A stretch of DNA of 44,023 bases from Singulisphaera sp. GP187 (GCA_945871445.1 CAMBWI010000013.1:1-44023); one strand, 5' to 3'. Counted from the first letter of the stretch, positions 17,801-25,274 are shown. The notes: generated by a model not told the origin, from the letters alone. Numbers and translations are program-made.

Positions 17801-18819
17801 TTCATGGAACGAATCAACGCTCTGCAGTTCTTGCGTCGTTGGATGACGCACTTCGAGCGGGTCAGGATTTGGCGCGTGATCGCGCGGCGGGTCAGATGTC
17901 TATGTTTTCTGCTCCGGAAGAATCGCCGGCAACTCTTGCGTTCACTCCAGCAGCTTCCACTTCTTCTGGGTCAGTCACCGCTGCATCTTCATCACTCAAA
18001 CTTCGAAAAACAGATCCATGGGATCGGATGACGACTCTCAATTATGAGCGGGAAGCGCTTGGATTTCATGTTTCTGGTCATCCACTTGATGACTGGCGTG
18101 GAGAAATCAACTCGTTCTGCAATTGTGATAGCGACAGACTTGTGGGTGGTGCAGGAGGCGGTGTGATTGTGATTGCAGGACTGATCACGCGAATTCGTCA
18201 GATCATCACACAACGCGGAGCAAGTGCGAATCAACGAATGGCAATTGCGACTCTCGCTGATCGCTCTGGAACTTTCGATGCTGTACTTTTCGCAGAAACA
18301 TATGCGGCATTTGGCGAATTGATTCAAGATGGAAAAGTTGTTCTGTTGTCGGGAACTGTTGATACATCACGATCTGAACCTGGGGTGATCGTTGACAGGG
18401 TTTTCCCAATCGAAGAAGCTTCTGCACATCTGGCAAGTCGAATTGAGATTCGATTGACGGATCCCGCGATTGGCACGTCAACGGAAGAAACGCTGATACC
18501 CACGATTCGAATGTTGGCTGGCGCACTTCGCCAAGCGGCGGGGAGTGTTTTAAGTCTCAAGGGTCGTCCTGTCGAAGTCGCTGTTCTGTTGGAAGTTGAA
18601 GGCGGAGTTGCAACGCTTCTTCCACACGGAGTTCGAGTTGTTGCAGAAGCAGGAGTGCTTCGAAAACTCACCGAGATTGTCGGTTCGGGGCGAGTGATTG
18701 TGCGTGGAGGATGGCTTCCGCCCAAGCGCGAGCGCGAGAATCGTGGTGGGCAGAATCGCAGCGCGAATGGATCAGCAGGTTCATGGAAAAAGTCGACCGA
18801 TATTCCAGCCGGCGCTTGA
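14851..18819 (+). CDS. dnaE: DNA polymerase III alpha subunit
   Basis: This 1322-residue replicative polymerase is slightly longer than E. coli DnaE (1160). The N-terminal PHP domain begins FVHLHLHSEYSLLDGG and keeps TDHGN and NDAHF metal-type residues. The C-family catalytic core includes ATARGSGVGTMVGYVLG and the Asp pair of YPDIDIDICQDGRG. After it come the fingers and beta-binding regions (FNKSHSTGYAIIAFQTAYLKTYFPAHYMS), helix-hairpin-helix segments, an OB-fold region (VIVIAGLITRIRQ) near 1090-1190, and a Gly/Asn/Arg-rich tail. It is the main chromosomal polymerase, acting with the beta clamp and clamp loader. ATG 14851 or 14860 can start the protein; neither has a strong ribosome site. 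The last 39 nt overlap the end of the convergent pdxH. Confidence 0.96.
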   Translation: MKEMAGEFVHLHLHSEYSLLDGGNRIEALVKRVKQLGMTAVAVTDHGNLFGAMEFYEIARKNGIKPILGIEAYVAPDHDGKEGDRRSRIATKTQDGGFHLVLLAQNLTGWRNLMKLSSDSFLQGFYHRPRMDKSTLTQWGEGLIAINGHLGSSIAFHLTNFVQTGQASHWALALDEARWHARTFAPDEHGEPRFYIELQRHIAEQERINPLLKKIAAELNLPLVVDNDAHFLLESDHDLHDTLCCISMAKNKEDMARMRYPKELFVKSPAEMAATFSEPDEQEALANTVRIATRCSVELPHGESHAPVVRVKSPKEAARYNGGDLTEWFKEYCQKFELSPFDGAGHASQDASKIECDRALSMLCEAGLIWRYGPHGVTPVIRSRLERELQILANKSISAYFLIVWDFVSWAGQRGIPATARGSGVGTMVGYVLGLSNACPEKYGLLFERFTDPDRSEYPDIDIDICQDGRGIVLDYVRKKYGHVAQIITFGRLKAKAAIKDVARTMGVSVSEAQRLSDLIPSEVNITLQKAIDREPALRAARDENPLIRKVLEHAMGLEDHARNSSTHAAGVVISTQPLESIVPLCRATSASEETITQWDGPTCEKIGLLKMDFLGLRTLSTIECAKKLIRESLTPAAQWAAIGRSAEFESKDGKRGADPLDLDRIDFADQRVLALFRRAETGGVFQFESGGMRKTLADMQPDRLEDLIAANALFRPGPMELIPDYCKRKAGRQAVPSVHEVVDRLTAETYGVMVYQEQIMQVLHQLGDIPLRAAYTIIKAISKKKQDVINAARSDFIRGAGVRGLATDQANDLFDLILKFAGYGFNKSHSTGYAIIAFQTAYLKTYFPAHYMSAVLTFESQAQKVEDWAVYLEECKRILWADNTSSHRHAGVEVKGPDINLSTMDFAVVFGPDEPRDHLHGHVRFGLRAMKGVSDGAIGAIIEERNRSGPYRDIFDLCARVNLRAVNRSSLETLIKAGVLDSLHGTNQRSAVLASLDDALRAGQDLARDRAAGQMSMFSAPEESPATLAFTPAASTSSGSVTAASSSLKLRKTDPWDRMTTLNYEREALGFHVSGHPLDDWRGEINSFCNCDSDRLVGGAGGGVIVIAGLITRIRQIITQRGASANQRMAIATLADRSGTFDAVLFAETYAAFGELIQDGKVVLLSGTVDTSRSEPGVIVDRVFPIEEASAHLASRIEIRLTDPAIGTSTEETLIPTIRMLAGALRQAAGSVLSLKGRPVEVAVLLEVEGGVATLLPHGVRVVAEAGVLRKLTEIVGSGRVIVRGGWLPPKRERENRGGQNRSANGSAGSWKKSTDIPAGA

Positions 18820-19455
18820 TTTGCGATACACAATTCGCTCGTGCAGACGATGTGTGTCGCCTTGCCAAAATTCGATTGATTCGAGTGCGACGCGATAACC
18901 ACCCCAGTGAGGTGGTCTGGGAACTTCTTTGCCCTCGAAGCGTTTATCCACTTCGCGAATGCGATTTTCGAATGTGGCGCGATCGACAAGCGGTCGACTT
19001 TGATCGCTCGCCCAGGCGCCGATTCGATTCATACGAGGGCGGCTGAAAAAATACGCATCGCTGTGCGCATCACTTGTCGCAGTGACTTTGCCTTCAATTC
19101 GAATCTGACGATCCAAATGATCCCAGTGAAAAAGCAGAGCAGCTTGCGGAGAATGCGACAAATCAAGTCCTTTTCGACTCAGGCGATTTGTAAAAAAGAC
19201 AGCGCCGTGTTCGTCAAAGCCTCTTAACAAAACGATTCGAAGTGACGGAGTGCCGTCAGCATTGACAGTCGCAATTGACATCGCGTTTGGATTTGGAATT
19301 GGAAGTTGGAAAGCTTCGTCGAGCCATCGAATAATTTCAGCGACGGGATTCTTCGGTGGATGCTCGAAGTCCATCAGCACAGGTTGAAATCCCAATTCAA
19401 CAGCAGGACGCTTCTCGAAGCGGATGAAAGGGAAGTCGTCCATAGATTCGCTCAT
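18781..19455 (-). CDS. pdxH: Pyridoxamine 5'-phosphate oxidase
   Basis: This 224-residue FMN enzyme oxidises pyridoxine or pyridoxamine 5'-phosphate to pyridoxal 5'-phosphate, the last step of B6 synthesis and salvage. Family segments are present in order: LRIVLLRGFDEHGAVFFTN, then FHWDHLDRQIRIEG, the FSRPRMNRIGAWASDQS stretch, RPPHWGGYRV, IEFWQG, RLHERIVYR and a terminal WNIGRLFP. The first 30 residues are variable. A second Met at residue 5 is an alternative start. It converges on dnaE with a 39-nt overlap of the coding ends. Its product, PLP, is the cofactor of the class IV aminotransferase upstream, but they are not in one operon. Confidence 0.95.
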   Translation of the reverse strand: MSESMDDFPFIRFEKRPAVELGFQPVLMDFEHPPKNPVAEIIRWLDEAFQLPIPNPNAMSIATVNADGTPSLRIVLLRGFDEHGAVFFTNRLSRKGLDLSHSPQAALLFHWDHLDRQIRIEGKVTATSDAHSDAYFFSRPRMNRIGAWASDQSRPLVDRATFENRIREVDKRFEGKEVPRPPHWGGYRVALESIEFWQGDTHRLHERIVYRKSSAGWNIGRLFP

Positions 19456-19482
19456 AGATGTAAGAGTATGCGAGAGGGGGGA

Positions 19483-20076
19483 TCAGAGTTGTCGAGGGGT
19501 ACGTCGATCGTGAGGTTTGCGGTGCGCAGGACCTTCACGAGCCGAGAGTTTGAGTGCTTCGATTTTCTTTGGATCGTCGAGACCGAAATAAACTTTCCAC
19601 GCTTGAATTTGTTGTTGAGTCAATGGATCGATCTGTGGTCTTGCTTTCGACCCTCGCGCACCAGATCCGCCTCGTGTATTGCGTGGAGCGCGTCCCGCTG
19701 CCGCATGATCGCGCGAGAGGATCTCCAGAAAATCATTCGCTGATATTGTTGGACATCGACGCCGCTTCGCGTGTTTAAGAATCGCTCGATCACTTGTGAC
19801 GACAGTCATACGGCGAGGTGCAGTGCAACCATCGACCATCTGGGCGATCACAGCATCTGCCGAACTGTGACTGCCTGCATAATGAAAAACGACGGATCCA
19901 AGATCGTTGGTCGGACGCCCACGAGCAGGACCATCGCAAACCAAACACGTTGCTTCTCGCTGAAAACGGCTTCCACAGATCAGTTCGGCTAGTCCAGACT
20001 CATCAAGACCCGCAATTTCTGGGGGCAGAATGCCAGTGACGTGTAGGAGATTGTTGACATCAATAATGAGCGGCAT
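19483..20076 (-). CDS. NYN/PIN-like nuclease-fold protein (YacP-like)
   Basis: This 197-residue protein has a NYN fold. The first strand ends in IIDVNNLLH (metal-binding Asp plus Asn), there is a middle VCDG, then SSADAVIAQMVDG and VVTSDRAILKHAKRRRC, the usual acidic positions of the family. NYN-domain proteins such as YacP/Rae1 are RNA-cleaving or RNA-binding; Rae1 acts on mRNA at the ribosome. The C-terminal 70 residues are basic and low-complexity (Arg/Gly/Pro). The ATG at 20076 is preferred to a TTG at 20082. Being divergent to rpsU and close to rsfS supports a ribosome or RNA link, but that is inference. Confidence 0.78.
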   Translation of the reverse strand: MPLIIDVNNLLHVTGILPPEIAGLDESGLAELICGSRFQREATCLVCDGPARGRPTNDLGSVVFHYAGSHSSADAVIAQMVDGCTAPRRMTVVTSDRAILKHAKRRRCPTISANDFLEILSRDHAAAGRAPRNTRGGSGARGSKARPQIDPLTQQQIQAWKVYFGLDDPKKIEALKLSAREGPAHRKPHDRRTPRQL

Positions 20077-20118
20077 TGGCAAATGGTCTGCGGGTACTTT
20101 CCCATGATTGGCCTCGGT

Positions 20119-20147
20119 TTGCTTGGAATGACAAATTATGCTCTAAT
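20119..20147 (+). promoter_or_regulatory. putative sigma-70 promoter of rpsU
   Basis: TTGCTT (20119-20124), 17-nt spacer, TCTAAT (20142-20147; 5 of 6 to TATAAT) with TG one base before it as an extended -10. The expected transcription start near 20154 gives a leader of about 28 nt to the rpsU ATG. Confidence 0.5.
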
Positions 20148-20181
20148 TCAGGACTCACCCCATACAAAGGATTCAAACGCA

Positions 20182-20613
20182 ATGCCAATTCGAGTCAAGA
20201 GCAGAGGAAACGAAACAGCCGAACAGATGCTTCGCCGCTTTAAGAAGTTGTGCGAGCGTGAAGGAATTACCAAAGACCTGAAGCGTCGGCAGTATTACGA
20301 GAAGCCCTCTGAAATCAAGCGTCGCGAAGAAATTCGTGGACCGCAACGAACATTCACCATCCGAACTGATTCTGATCGTGGCTTCGGTTTTAGCAATGGT
20401 GGCGGCGGCGGTTCATCATCTGGTGGAGGCCCACGAGGTCGCTCTGGTGGAGGTGAACGTTCTGGTGGCGGCGGTCGTACTGGCGGCGGTCGTACTGGCG
20501 GCGGTCGAACTGGTGGCGGTCGAACTGGTGGCGGTCGAACTGGTGGCGGTGCTGGTCGCACAGGTGGCGGTGCTGGTCGCACAGGTGGCGGTCGTGCCGG
20601 AAGCGGTCGCTGA
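20182..20613 (+). CDS. rpsU: 30S ribosomal protein bS21 with long Arg-Thr-Gly repeat tail
   Basis: The first 55 or so residues are bS21: MPIRVKSRGNETAEQMLRRF, then KKLCEREGITKDLKRRQYYEKPSE and KRREE. bS21 sits on the small subunit platform near the anti-Shine-Dalgarno sequence and helps initiation. Ordinary bS21 is about 65-70 residues; this protein has 143. Residues from about 73 form a Gly/Ser/Arg-rich tail, then seven Arg-Thr-Gly-Gly-Gly units, and it ends in Gly-Arg. Such tails resemble RGG RNA-binding regions. ATG 20182 was chosen because it is the family start and follows AAAGGA by about 11 nt. A possible extended -10 promoter lies just upstream. rsfS follows after 28 nt. Confidence 0.93.
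   Translation: MPIRVKSRGNETAEQMLRRFKKLCEREGITKDLKRRQYYEKPSEIKRREEIRGPQRTFTIRTDSDRGFGFSNGGGGGSSSGGGPRGRSGGGERSGGGGRTGGGRTGGGRTGGGRTGGGRTGGGAGRTGGGAGRTGGGRAGSGR
20476..20592 (+). repeat. 15-bp coding repeats in the rpsU tail
   Basis: Seven copies of a 15-bp unit (CGTACTGGCGGCGGT type) encode Arg-Thr-Gly-Gly-Gly. Five are in tandem (20476-20550) and two more are separated by 6-bp Ala-Gly spacers (20557-20571, 20578-20592). Units differ at silent sites in blocks, which suggests recent duplication. Confidence 0.92.
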
Positions 20614-20641
20614 TTCGTCAAGCTGATTTTTCTTGCGCGCG

Positions 20642-21034
20642 ATGAGTCGATCAACGATAAAGAGTGATGCCGCACGCACGAAGTCATTCGCGCTTGATGC
20701 TGCAAAATTAATGTCCGAATTGAAATGTTCTGACATCGTCATCCTTGACCTTGTTGGGCGGTCACAGATTTGTGACTACATGTTGATCGCATCTGGAACG
20801 AGCCAACGTCAAATGAAATCTGTCGGCGAAGCAATAGACAAATTGGGCAAGGCTCAGGGTTCGCCAGCATGGCGAACAGATGCTGATAGTGGAACCAGTT
20901 GGATAGTTGTTGATTTCGTCGATGTGGTTGCGCATCTTTTTGAGCCTTCACAGCGCGCTTTTTATGACATTGAAGGTCTTTGGATTGATGCGCCGCGCTT
21001 GGCTTGGCGTGCGTCAGCATCGACGACTCGCTGA
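20642..21034 (+). CDS. rsfS: Ribosomal silencing factor RsfS (Iojap/YbeB family)
   Basis: This 130-residue protein carries the RsfS fold. Recognisable segments are DIVILDLVGRSQICDYMLIA, SGTSQRQMKSVGEAI, the WRTDADSGTSWIVVDFVDVVAH stretch (18 or so residues of the core) and HLFEPSQRAFYDIEGLW. RsfS binds uL14 on the large subunit and blocks subunit joining under starvation. It lies 28 nt downstream of rpsU in the same direction, so both ribosomal factors may share a transcript. ATG 20642 was used; a TTG at 20633 is less likely. In many bacteria rsfS neighbours nadD, which is not seen here. Confidence 0.93.
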   Translation: MSRSTIKSDAARTKSFALDAAKLMSELKCSDIVILDLVGRSQICDYMLIASGTSQRQMKSVGEAIDKLGKAQGSPAWRTDADSGTSWIVVDFVDVVAHLFEPSQRAFYDIEGLWIDAPRLAWRASASTTR

Positions 21035-21083
21035 AGCTCTCTCTTTGAGAGAACTCATATTCGAGAACTGGTAAAATATTGAA

Positions 21084-22325
21084 ATGAAAATTACCTGCTG
21101 CGCTTTCTTGGCGTTGATTCTTTGCAATTTTTCGCTCGTGGCAAAGAGTCAACAAAGCTCCGATGTGACAGCCGCGCAACAATCCGCGCGTTCGACGGAC
21201 AATTCAGCGTCAACTGATCAAGCGCGCGCTGATCGGTCTCGCGAAGTGGTCGTGAATGGTCCAAGTGAAAACAAACTTGCAGGAACTTTTCTGTTGCCTG
21301 CAGGCACATCACCAGCGCGGCGCGTTCCTGCTGTTGTGTTCATCACAGGAAGCGGACTGCAAGACCGAGATGAAACAATCTTTGGTCATAAACCTTTTCG
21401 TGCGATTGCGATGATGCTCGCTCAAGTTGGGATTGCATCAATCCGCTGTGATGACAGAGGATTTGGAAAGTCCACAGGTGATCCTGCGTTGGCGACGACA
21501 TTTGATTTTTTAGAAGACGCACAGGCACAGGTTGCGTGGTTGCGATCTCAGCCCGAAATTGATCCGAAACAAATTGGCGTTGTTGGACATAGTGAAGGTG
21601 GTTTGATTGGTCTGTTGATGTCGCAAGCGCCAGAACCTGCGATGAATTTCGCAGTGCTGCTTGCGCCTCCAGGAATTTCTGGAGGAGAGATTCTTACCGG
21701 GCAATCGGAGGACATGTATACGAATATGAATGTGCAACCGATGCTGAAAGCTTTCGCTTTGGAAAAACATCGTGAGATGATGGATGCAGTCGCTGCGAAT
21801 GCGGACGAGGCAACTTTGACTTTGGCGATGCGCGCATTGGTCGAGGCGCAATTCGATTGCGTGATGAAGGTCAAACCATCAGATGCAACGATCGAGACAA
21901 CGGTCAAGCAAGGTTTGGCGCAGGTCAGCAGTCCGTGGATGCGAACATTCATTTCGATTGATCCATTGCCTGCCATTCGCCGAATTGGCGTGCCGATGTT
22001 GATTCTCTTTGGAGAACGCGATGTACAGGTTTCGCCTGCGCGAAATGTCCCGCCGTTTCAATCAGGGAGTGTGGAAAGCCCGATGAAACCAGAGATTGTG
22101 ATTCTGCCCAAATTGAATCATCTTTTCCAGCCTGCAATCACTGGAATGCCAGATGAATATGCGACGATTAAAGTGGAAATGGATCCGGATGTCTTGAAAA
22201 AGATCGGGGATTGGGTGGTTGCGAAGACGAATTCCCAACCGAATTCCCAACCGAATGGTGCATCGATCGCTGCGCCACTCGCACAGCCATCGGTACCTGT
22301 CGCTTCACCAAAGTCATCGCCATAA
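21084..22325 (+). CDS. Exported alpha/beta hydrolase
   Basis: This is a 413-residue protein. An N-terminal signal peptide (MKITCCAFLALILCNFSLVA) is followed by a low-complexity Ser/Thr/Ala linker and then an alpha/beta hydrolase domain. The oxyanion region is VVFITGSGLQDRDE, the nucleophile elbow GHSEGG, the acid is in LILFGERDVQ and the His in LNHLFQ. It resembles secreted esterases or peptidases of the 'alpha/beta hydrolase, CocE/serine aminopeptidase-like' type; the substrate is not known. The last 40 residues are Ser/Gln/Pro-rich, include a 12-bp duplication (NSQP twice), and lie opposite the end of trmB: the two coding ends overlap by 158 bp. Confidence 0.85.
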   Translation: MKITCCAFLALILCNFSLVAKSQQSSDVTAAQQSARSTDNSASTDQARADRSREVVVNGPSENKLAGTFLLPAGTSPARRVPAVVFITGSGLQDRDETIFGHKPFRAIAMMLAQVGIASIRCDDRGFGKSTGDPALATTFDFLEDAQAQVAWLRSQPEIDPKQIGVVGHSEGGLIGLLMSQAPEPAMNFAVLLAPPGISGGEILTGQSEDMYTNMNVQPMLKAFALEKHREMMDAVAANADEATLTLAMRALVEAQFDCVMKVKPSDATIETTVKQGLAQVSSPWMRTFISIDPLPAIRRIGVPMLILFGERDVQVSPARNVPPFQSGSVESPMKPEIVILPKLNHLFQPAITGMPDEYATIKVEMDPDVLKKIGDWVVAKTNSQPNSQPNGASIAAPLAQPSVPVASPKSSP

Positions 22326-22959
22326 ACGGTCTGCCTTCGCGCGCAAACTTGCGTTCAAAATTTGTTCCAACCATTTCACCTTCTTTGGCAGATTCGGGAG
22401 AAACGAATGGTTTGATGTCGAAGAGATTTGCATTGCGCGTTGCATGATCTTGATACCACTTCCAAAGTTCGACATGATCCGTGACAAGGCGAAGTTCCCC
22501 TCCCATCTTCAGGATTCGATGGAAGTGCAGCAGCGTTTCGTCCTGAATAACGCGACGCTTGTTGTGGCGCGACTTTGGCCAAGGATCGCTGAAGTACAAG
22601 TGAATGACGGTGGCGATTTCGTCGGGCAACCAAAAACGACAGAGCTCGGTTGCGTCTGTATGCAGAACGCGAATATTGTCGAGTTCTCGCCTGCGTACAC
22701 GATCTGCCGCATATCGCCAAAATTCTGCCGTCCATTCGATACCCAGAAAATTTGTGTCGGGTTGGCGAACCGCTTGTTGGACGAGAAATGTTCCTTTGCC
22801 TGTACCGATTTCCATCTCGAAGGAATTTTTTGGTGAGGCGAAAAGATTTCTCGGATCAAAGGGCCCAGCATCATGCGCAGGCAATTGCGCTTGGGTGATG
22901 CCGAAGTTTCCGACATCAAGAGTTTTTCCGCGTGCGGGGTCCATAAAAATCCGAGTCAT
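22168..22959 (-). CDS. trmB: tRNA (guanine-N7-)-methyltransferase TrmB
   Basis: This 263-residue SAM-dependent enzyme makes m7G46 in the tRNA variable loop. SAM-binding EIGTGKGTFLVQQA, FLGIEWT, and the family-specific LYFSDPWPKSRHNKRRV are present, followed by LRLVTDH and TNFERKFAREGRP. Most TrmB proteins end shortly after the last motif, at about residue 220. Here a further 40 residues (Ser/Asn/Pro/His-rich) run antisense to the end of the alpha/beta hydrolase gene. The stop of the following zinc-finger gene (22963) is only 3 nt from this gene's start, so the two are probably cotranscribed leftward. Confidence 0.95.
   Translation of the reverse strand: MTRIFMDPARGKTLDVGNFGITQAQLPAHDAGPFDPRNLFASPKNSFEMEIGTGKGTFLVQQAVRQPDTNFLGIEWTAEFWRYAADRVRRRELDNIRVLHTDATELCRFWLPDEIATVIHLYFSDPWPKSRHNKRRVIQDETLLHFHRILKMGGELRLVTDHVELWKWYQDHATRNANLFDIKPFVSPESAKEGEMVGTNFERKFAREGRPFMAMTLVKRQVPMAVRVAQRSMHHSVGNSVGNSSSQPPNPRSFSRHPDPFPL
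22229..22252. repeat. 12-bp tandem duplication in the hydrolase/trmB overlap
   Basis: GAATTCCCAACC is repeated exactly (22229-22240 and 22241-22252). It adds Asn-Ser-Gln-Pro to the hydrolase tail and a matching repeat (Val-Gly-Asn-Ser) to the TrmB tail, so one event changed both proteins in frame. Confidence 0.85.
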
Positions 22960-22962
22960 ACT

Positions 22963-23322
22963 TTATGCAGCCGATTCGTCCGCTGGTGGCTTCCAATTCG
23001 AATCTGGATCGCGTGTCAATGCCTTCGCCGCCATCTTGATGCATCGCAAGCAGATGATCGCTTGTGGATAGGCAGGACTTTCGAAACAGGGATCGGTTCG
23101 TTCCTCAAGACACATCGTGCATTTGGAAGGTTGACCCTGCGCAGAGTCGTCGCAGCCACCAATATGCACCGCGGAGTATGCGATTCGCAGACAACTACCG
23201 CAGATGCACGAACCGTGATGCCCTTCAATCATCGGCCGATCTATTGTCCACGACGAATGGCAATAGTCGCAGAGGACATCTTCCATTCGAACTGCTTCTA
23301 GATTTGTTCCTTCGCGGCGCAT
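22963..23322 (-). CDS. Small CxxC zinc-ribbon-like protein
   Basis: This 119-residue protein has two Cys clusters. The first reads CDYC...CICGSC and the second CTMC...CLRC, with His residues between, fitting two structural zinc sites. The first half resembles ClpX-type C4 zinc fingers (C..C near the start, C..C about 20 residues later), but the AAA domain is absent. The tail is acidic and disordered. The start at 23322 (ATG) or 23286 (ATG) is uncertain; the frame is open upstream, but that would run into the divergent kinase gene. It is followed after 3 nt by trmB. The function is unknown; a nucleic-acid or protein adaptor is possible. Confidence 0.65.
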   Translation of the reverse strand: MRREGTNLEAVRMEDVLCDYCHSSWTIDRPMIEGHHGSCICGSCLRIAYSAVHIGGCDDSAQGQPSKCTMCLEERTDPCFESPAYPQAIICLRCIKMAAKALTRDPDSNWKPPADESAA

Positions 23323-23364
23323 GGGGAGAGGATAAACGCAGATTCGCTCCGATAGGCTGTACCA

Positions 23365-24948
23365 ATGCCCCTCGGTCCATCGCTTGCCAATAAGTGCCAG
23401 ATTCTCTTCGGAGCAGCAGCGCTGCTGATTTTGGCGGGTGCAATGATCGTTCCATGGGTACGGTTGGAGTGGGTGGTCGAGGACAGTCAGCGTGAAATGT
23501 CTCGGCAATTGGCGGAAACATGGGTTGGCAACGGATTCGCGCTGAATCGAACAGAGGGAATTCCAATTCCAATTCGAGTTGTTCCGATCGAGCAAATCGA
23601 AGATGGAAGTATTGGAGACATCTTTGTGGATCAGGCATATCGCCAATTTCTAGGCGAATCTGGCGAAGATGAATATTTCGCAACACTTCAGACGGAAGGT
23701 GGAATCGTGTATCGATATGCGCGAGCTCTTCGCGAAGCGCAGTGGCGCGCGATTCAAGATCGGCGCTTCGTTGATTTCTCTCCGCGTTCTTCGGAGACTG
23801 CGCTTGGAGATCCGCTTCGTGCTGTGTTGGTCATCGAGCGCACAAGTCCATTTGCATCACGACAGATTCTTTCGAATCGTTGGTACATCATTGCAGGTGG
23901 TCTGATTGCTGTCGTCTTGGCGGTGATTGTGTTCTCATTGATTCTGACCAAGTTGATTTTCTCTCCTGTGCGGCGTTTGCGTGAAAGCGCAGAGAAGGTG
24001 CGCCGAGGTGATCTGACCGTGCGAAGTTCGCTGCGGACTGGCGACGAATTGGAGGAACTCTCTCGCGCATTCGATCAGATGCTTGATGAAGTCATTCAAG
24101 TGCAGCAGTCTCTTCGAGCAATGAATGAATCGCTCGATCTGAAAGTTGTCGAATTGTCCGAGGCAAATGTTGGTTTGTTCGAATCGAATCGATTGAAGAG
24201 CGAGTTCTTGGCGAATGTCTCGCATGAGTTGCGAACGCCCTTGAATTCCATCATCGGATTCGCAGAATTGCTCTCAGAAATCGCGCGGGTTGATCCAAAA
24301 GCGGATCCAAAGCGGGTGCGATACATCAGCAACATCTTGACGAGTGCGCGAATGCTCTTGGACATGATCAACGAACTCTTAGATATGGCGAAGATCGAAG
24401 CAGGGCGGATGTCTGCTTCAGTGGTCTCTTCAAGTATTGCCGACATCATTGAAGGACTTGAAACGATCATGCGTCCGCAGGCAATGGCGAAGCAATTGAA
24501 GTTGGTCGCTACTGTTGCAGCAGACCTTCCCGTGGTTGAAACGGATCCGGGAAAACTGCAGCAGATTCTGTACAACTTTCTTTCGAATGCATTTAAGTTT
24601 TCGCCAACTGGCAGCGAGATACGAATTATTGCCGCAGCCATCAGTATGGATTCTCGCGCAGCAATTCGGATTTCAGTAGTCGATCAAGGACCTGGAGTTC
24701 CATTTGATTTGCAAGACACGATCTTCGAAAAATTTCGACAAGTCGACGCGAGTCATACGAAGTCGCACGGCGGTACTGGACTCGGTCTGGCAATTTGCCG
24801 AGAATTGGCGACGATTCTTGGATGCACTGTGGGCATTCTTTCGGAGCCTGGCCGCGGTGCGACATTCTTTGTTGAAGTCCCGATTTATTTTCGCGTGCGA
24901 GAACGAAAGCCACTCCTTGGAGAGCTTGCGCCCCAAGTCGCTCCCTAA
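23365..24948 (+). CDS. Membrane sensor histidine kinase (HAMP-HisKA-HATPase)
   Basis: This is a 527-residue two-component sensor. A first membrane segment lies at about 12-31, an extracytoplasmic sensor domain at 35-170 and a second membrane segment at 172-198. HAMP covers about 198-250, then comes a short coiled coil. HisKA has the phospho-His at 287 (SHELRTPLNSIIGF). The ATPase has the N box QILYNFLSNAFKFSP, G1 DQGPGVP, F box IFEKFRQVD and G2 GGTGLGLAI. It autophosphorylates in response to an unknown periplasmic signal. No response regulator gene is next to it, so it is an orphan kinase in this window. The start is 42 bp from the divergent zinc-ribbon gene. Confidence 0.94.
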   Translation: MPLGPSLANKCQILFGAAALLILAGAMIVPWVRLEWVVEDSQREMSRQLAETWVGNGFALNRTEGIPIPIRVVPIEQIEDGSIGDIFVDQAYRQFLGESGEDEYFATLQTEGGIVYRYARALREAQWRAIQDRRFVDFSPRSSETALGDPLRAVLVIERTSPFASRQILSNRWYIIAGGLIAVVLAVIVFSLILTKLIFSPVRRLRESAEKVRRGDLTVRSSLRTGDELEELSRAFDQMLDEVIQVQQSLRAMNESLDLKVVELSEANVGLFESNRLKSEFLANVSHELRTPLNSIIGFAELLSEIARVDPKADPKRVRYISNILTSARMLLDMINELLDMAKIEAGRMSASVVSSSIADIIEGLETIMRPQAMAKQLKLVATVAADLPVVETDPGKLQQILYNFLSNAFKFSPTGSEIRIIAAAISMDSRAAIRISVVDQGPGVPFDLQDTIFEKFRQVDASHTKSHGGTGLGLAICRELATILGCTVGILSEPGRGATFFVEVPIYFRVRERKPLLGELAPQVAP

Positions 24949-24956
24949 GTTTCTCT

Positions 24957-25274
24957 TCAAACACAGCGTTGAAGTCGCTCGGTGATCAATCGATCTGCTC
25001 CGGAAATTCGTCTGCGGATTGTGCTCGCATCAATGCGCATCGGGCGTGAGGAGTGTCCCGCAAATTCCGTCGGTGATTCAGCGAGAACTTGCATCACTGC
25101 CAGCGCAACTTGCGATGGCGTGTGCGATCCAGTGGGGGACCACCAATCGTAATCCGACCACGCGAGGGTCAATTCACACATTGGATCGACTTGCCTTGAT
25201 CGCCGAATCTGGAAAATCCAGCACGCGGAGCCTTCGCGCTCTGTGGCGACTTCAAGTTCGAGGTCTGATTGCAT
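24957..25274 (-). CDS. Small hypothetical protein
   Basis: This is a 105-residue soluble protein with no signal peptide or membrane segment and no family I recognise. It has an aromatic segment (LAWSDYDWWSP) and a basic helical C-terminus (MRIDASTIRRRISGADRLI). The composition looks coding rather than shadow: it fills the gap between two plus-strand genes, starts with ATG 25274 and ends 8 nt before the kinase stop on the opposite strand. It overlaps no other confident gene if the permease starts at 25324. The function is unknown. Confidence 0.6.
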   Translation of the reverse strand: MQSDLELEVATEREGSACWIFQIRRSRQVDPMCELTLAWSDYDWWSPTGSHTPSQVALAVMQVLAESPTEFAGHSSRPMRIDASTIRRRISGADRLITERLQRCV

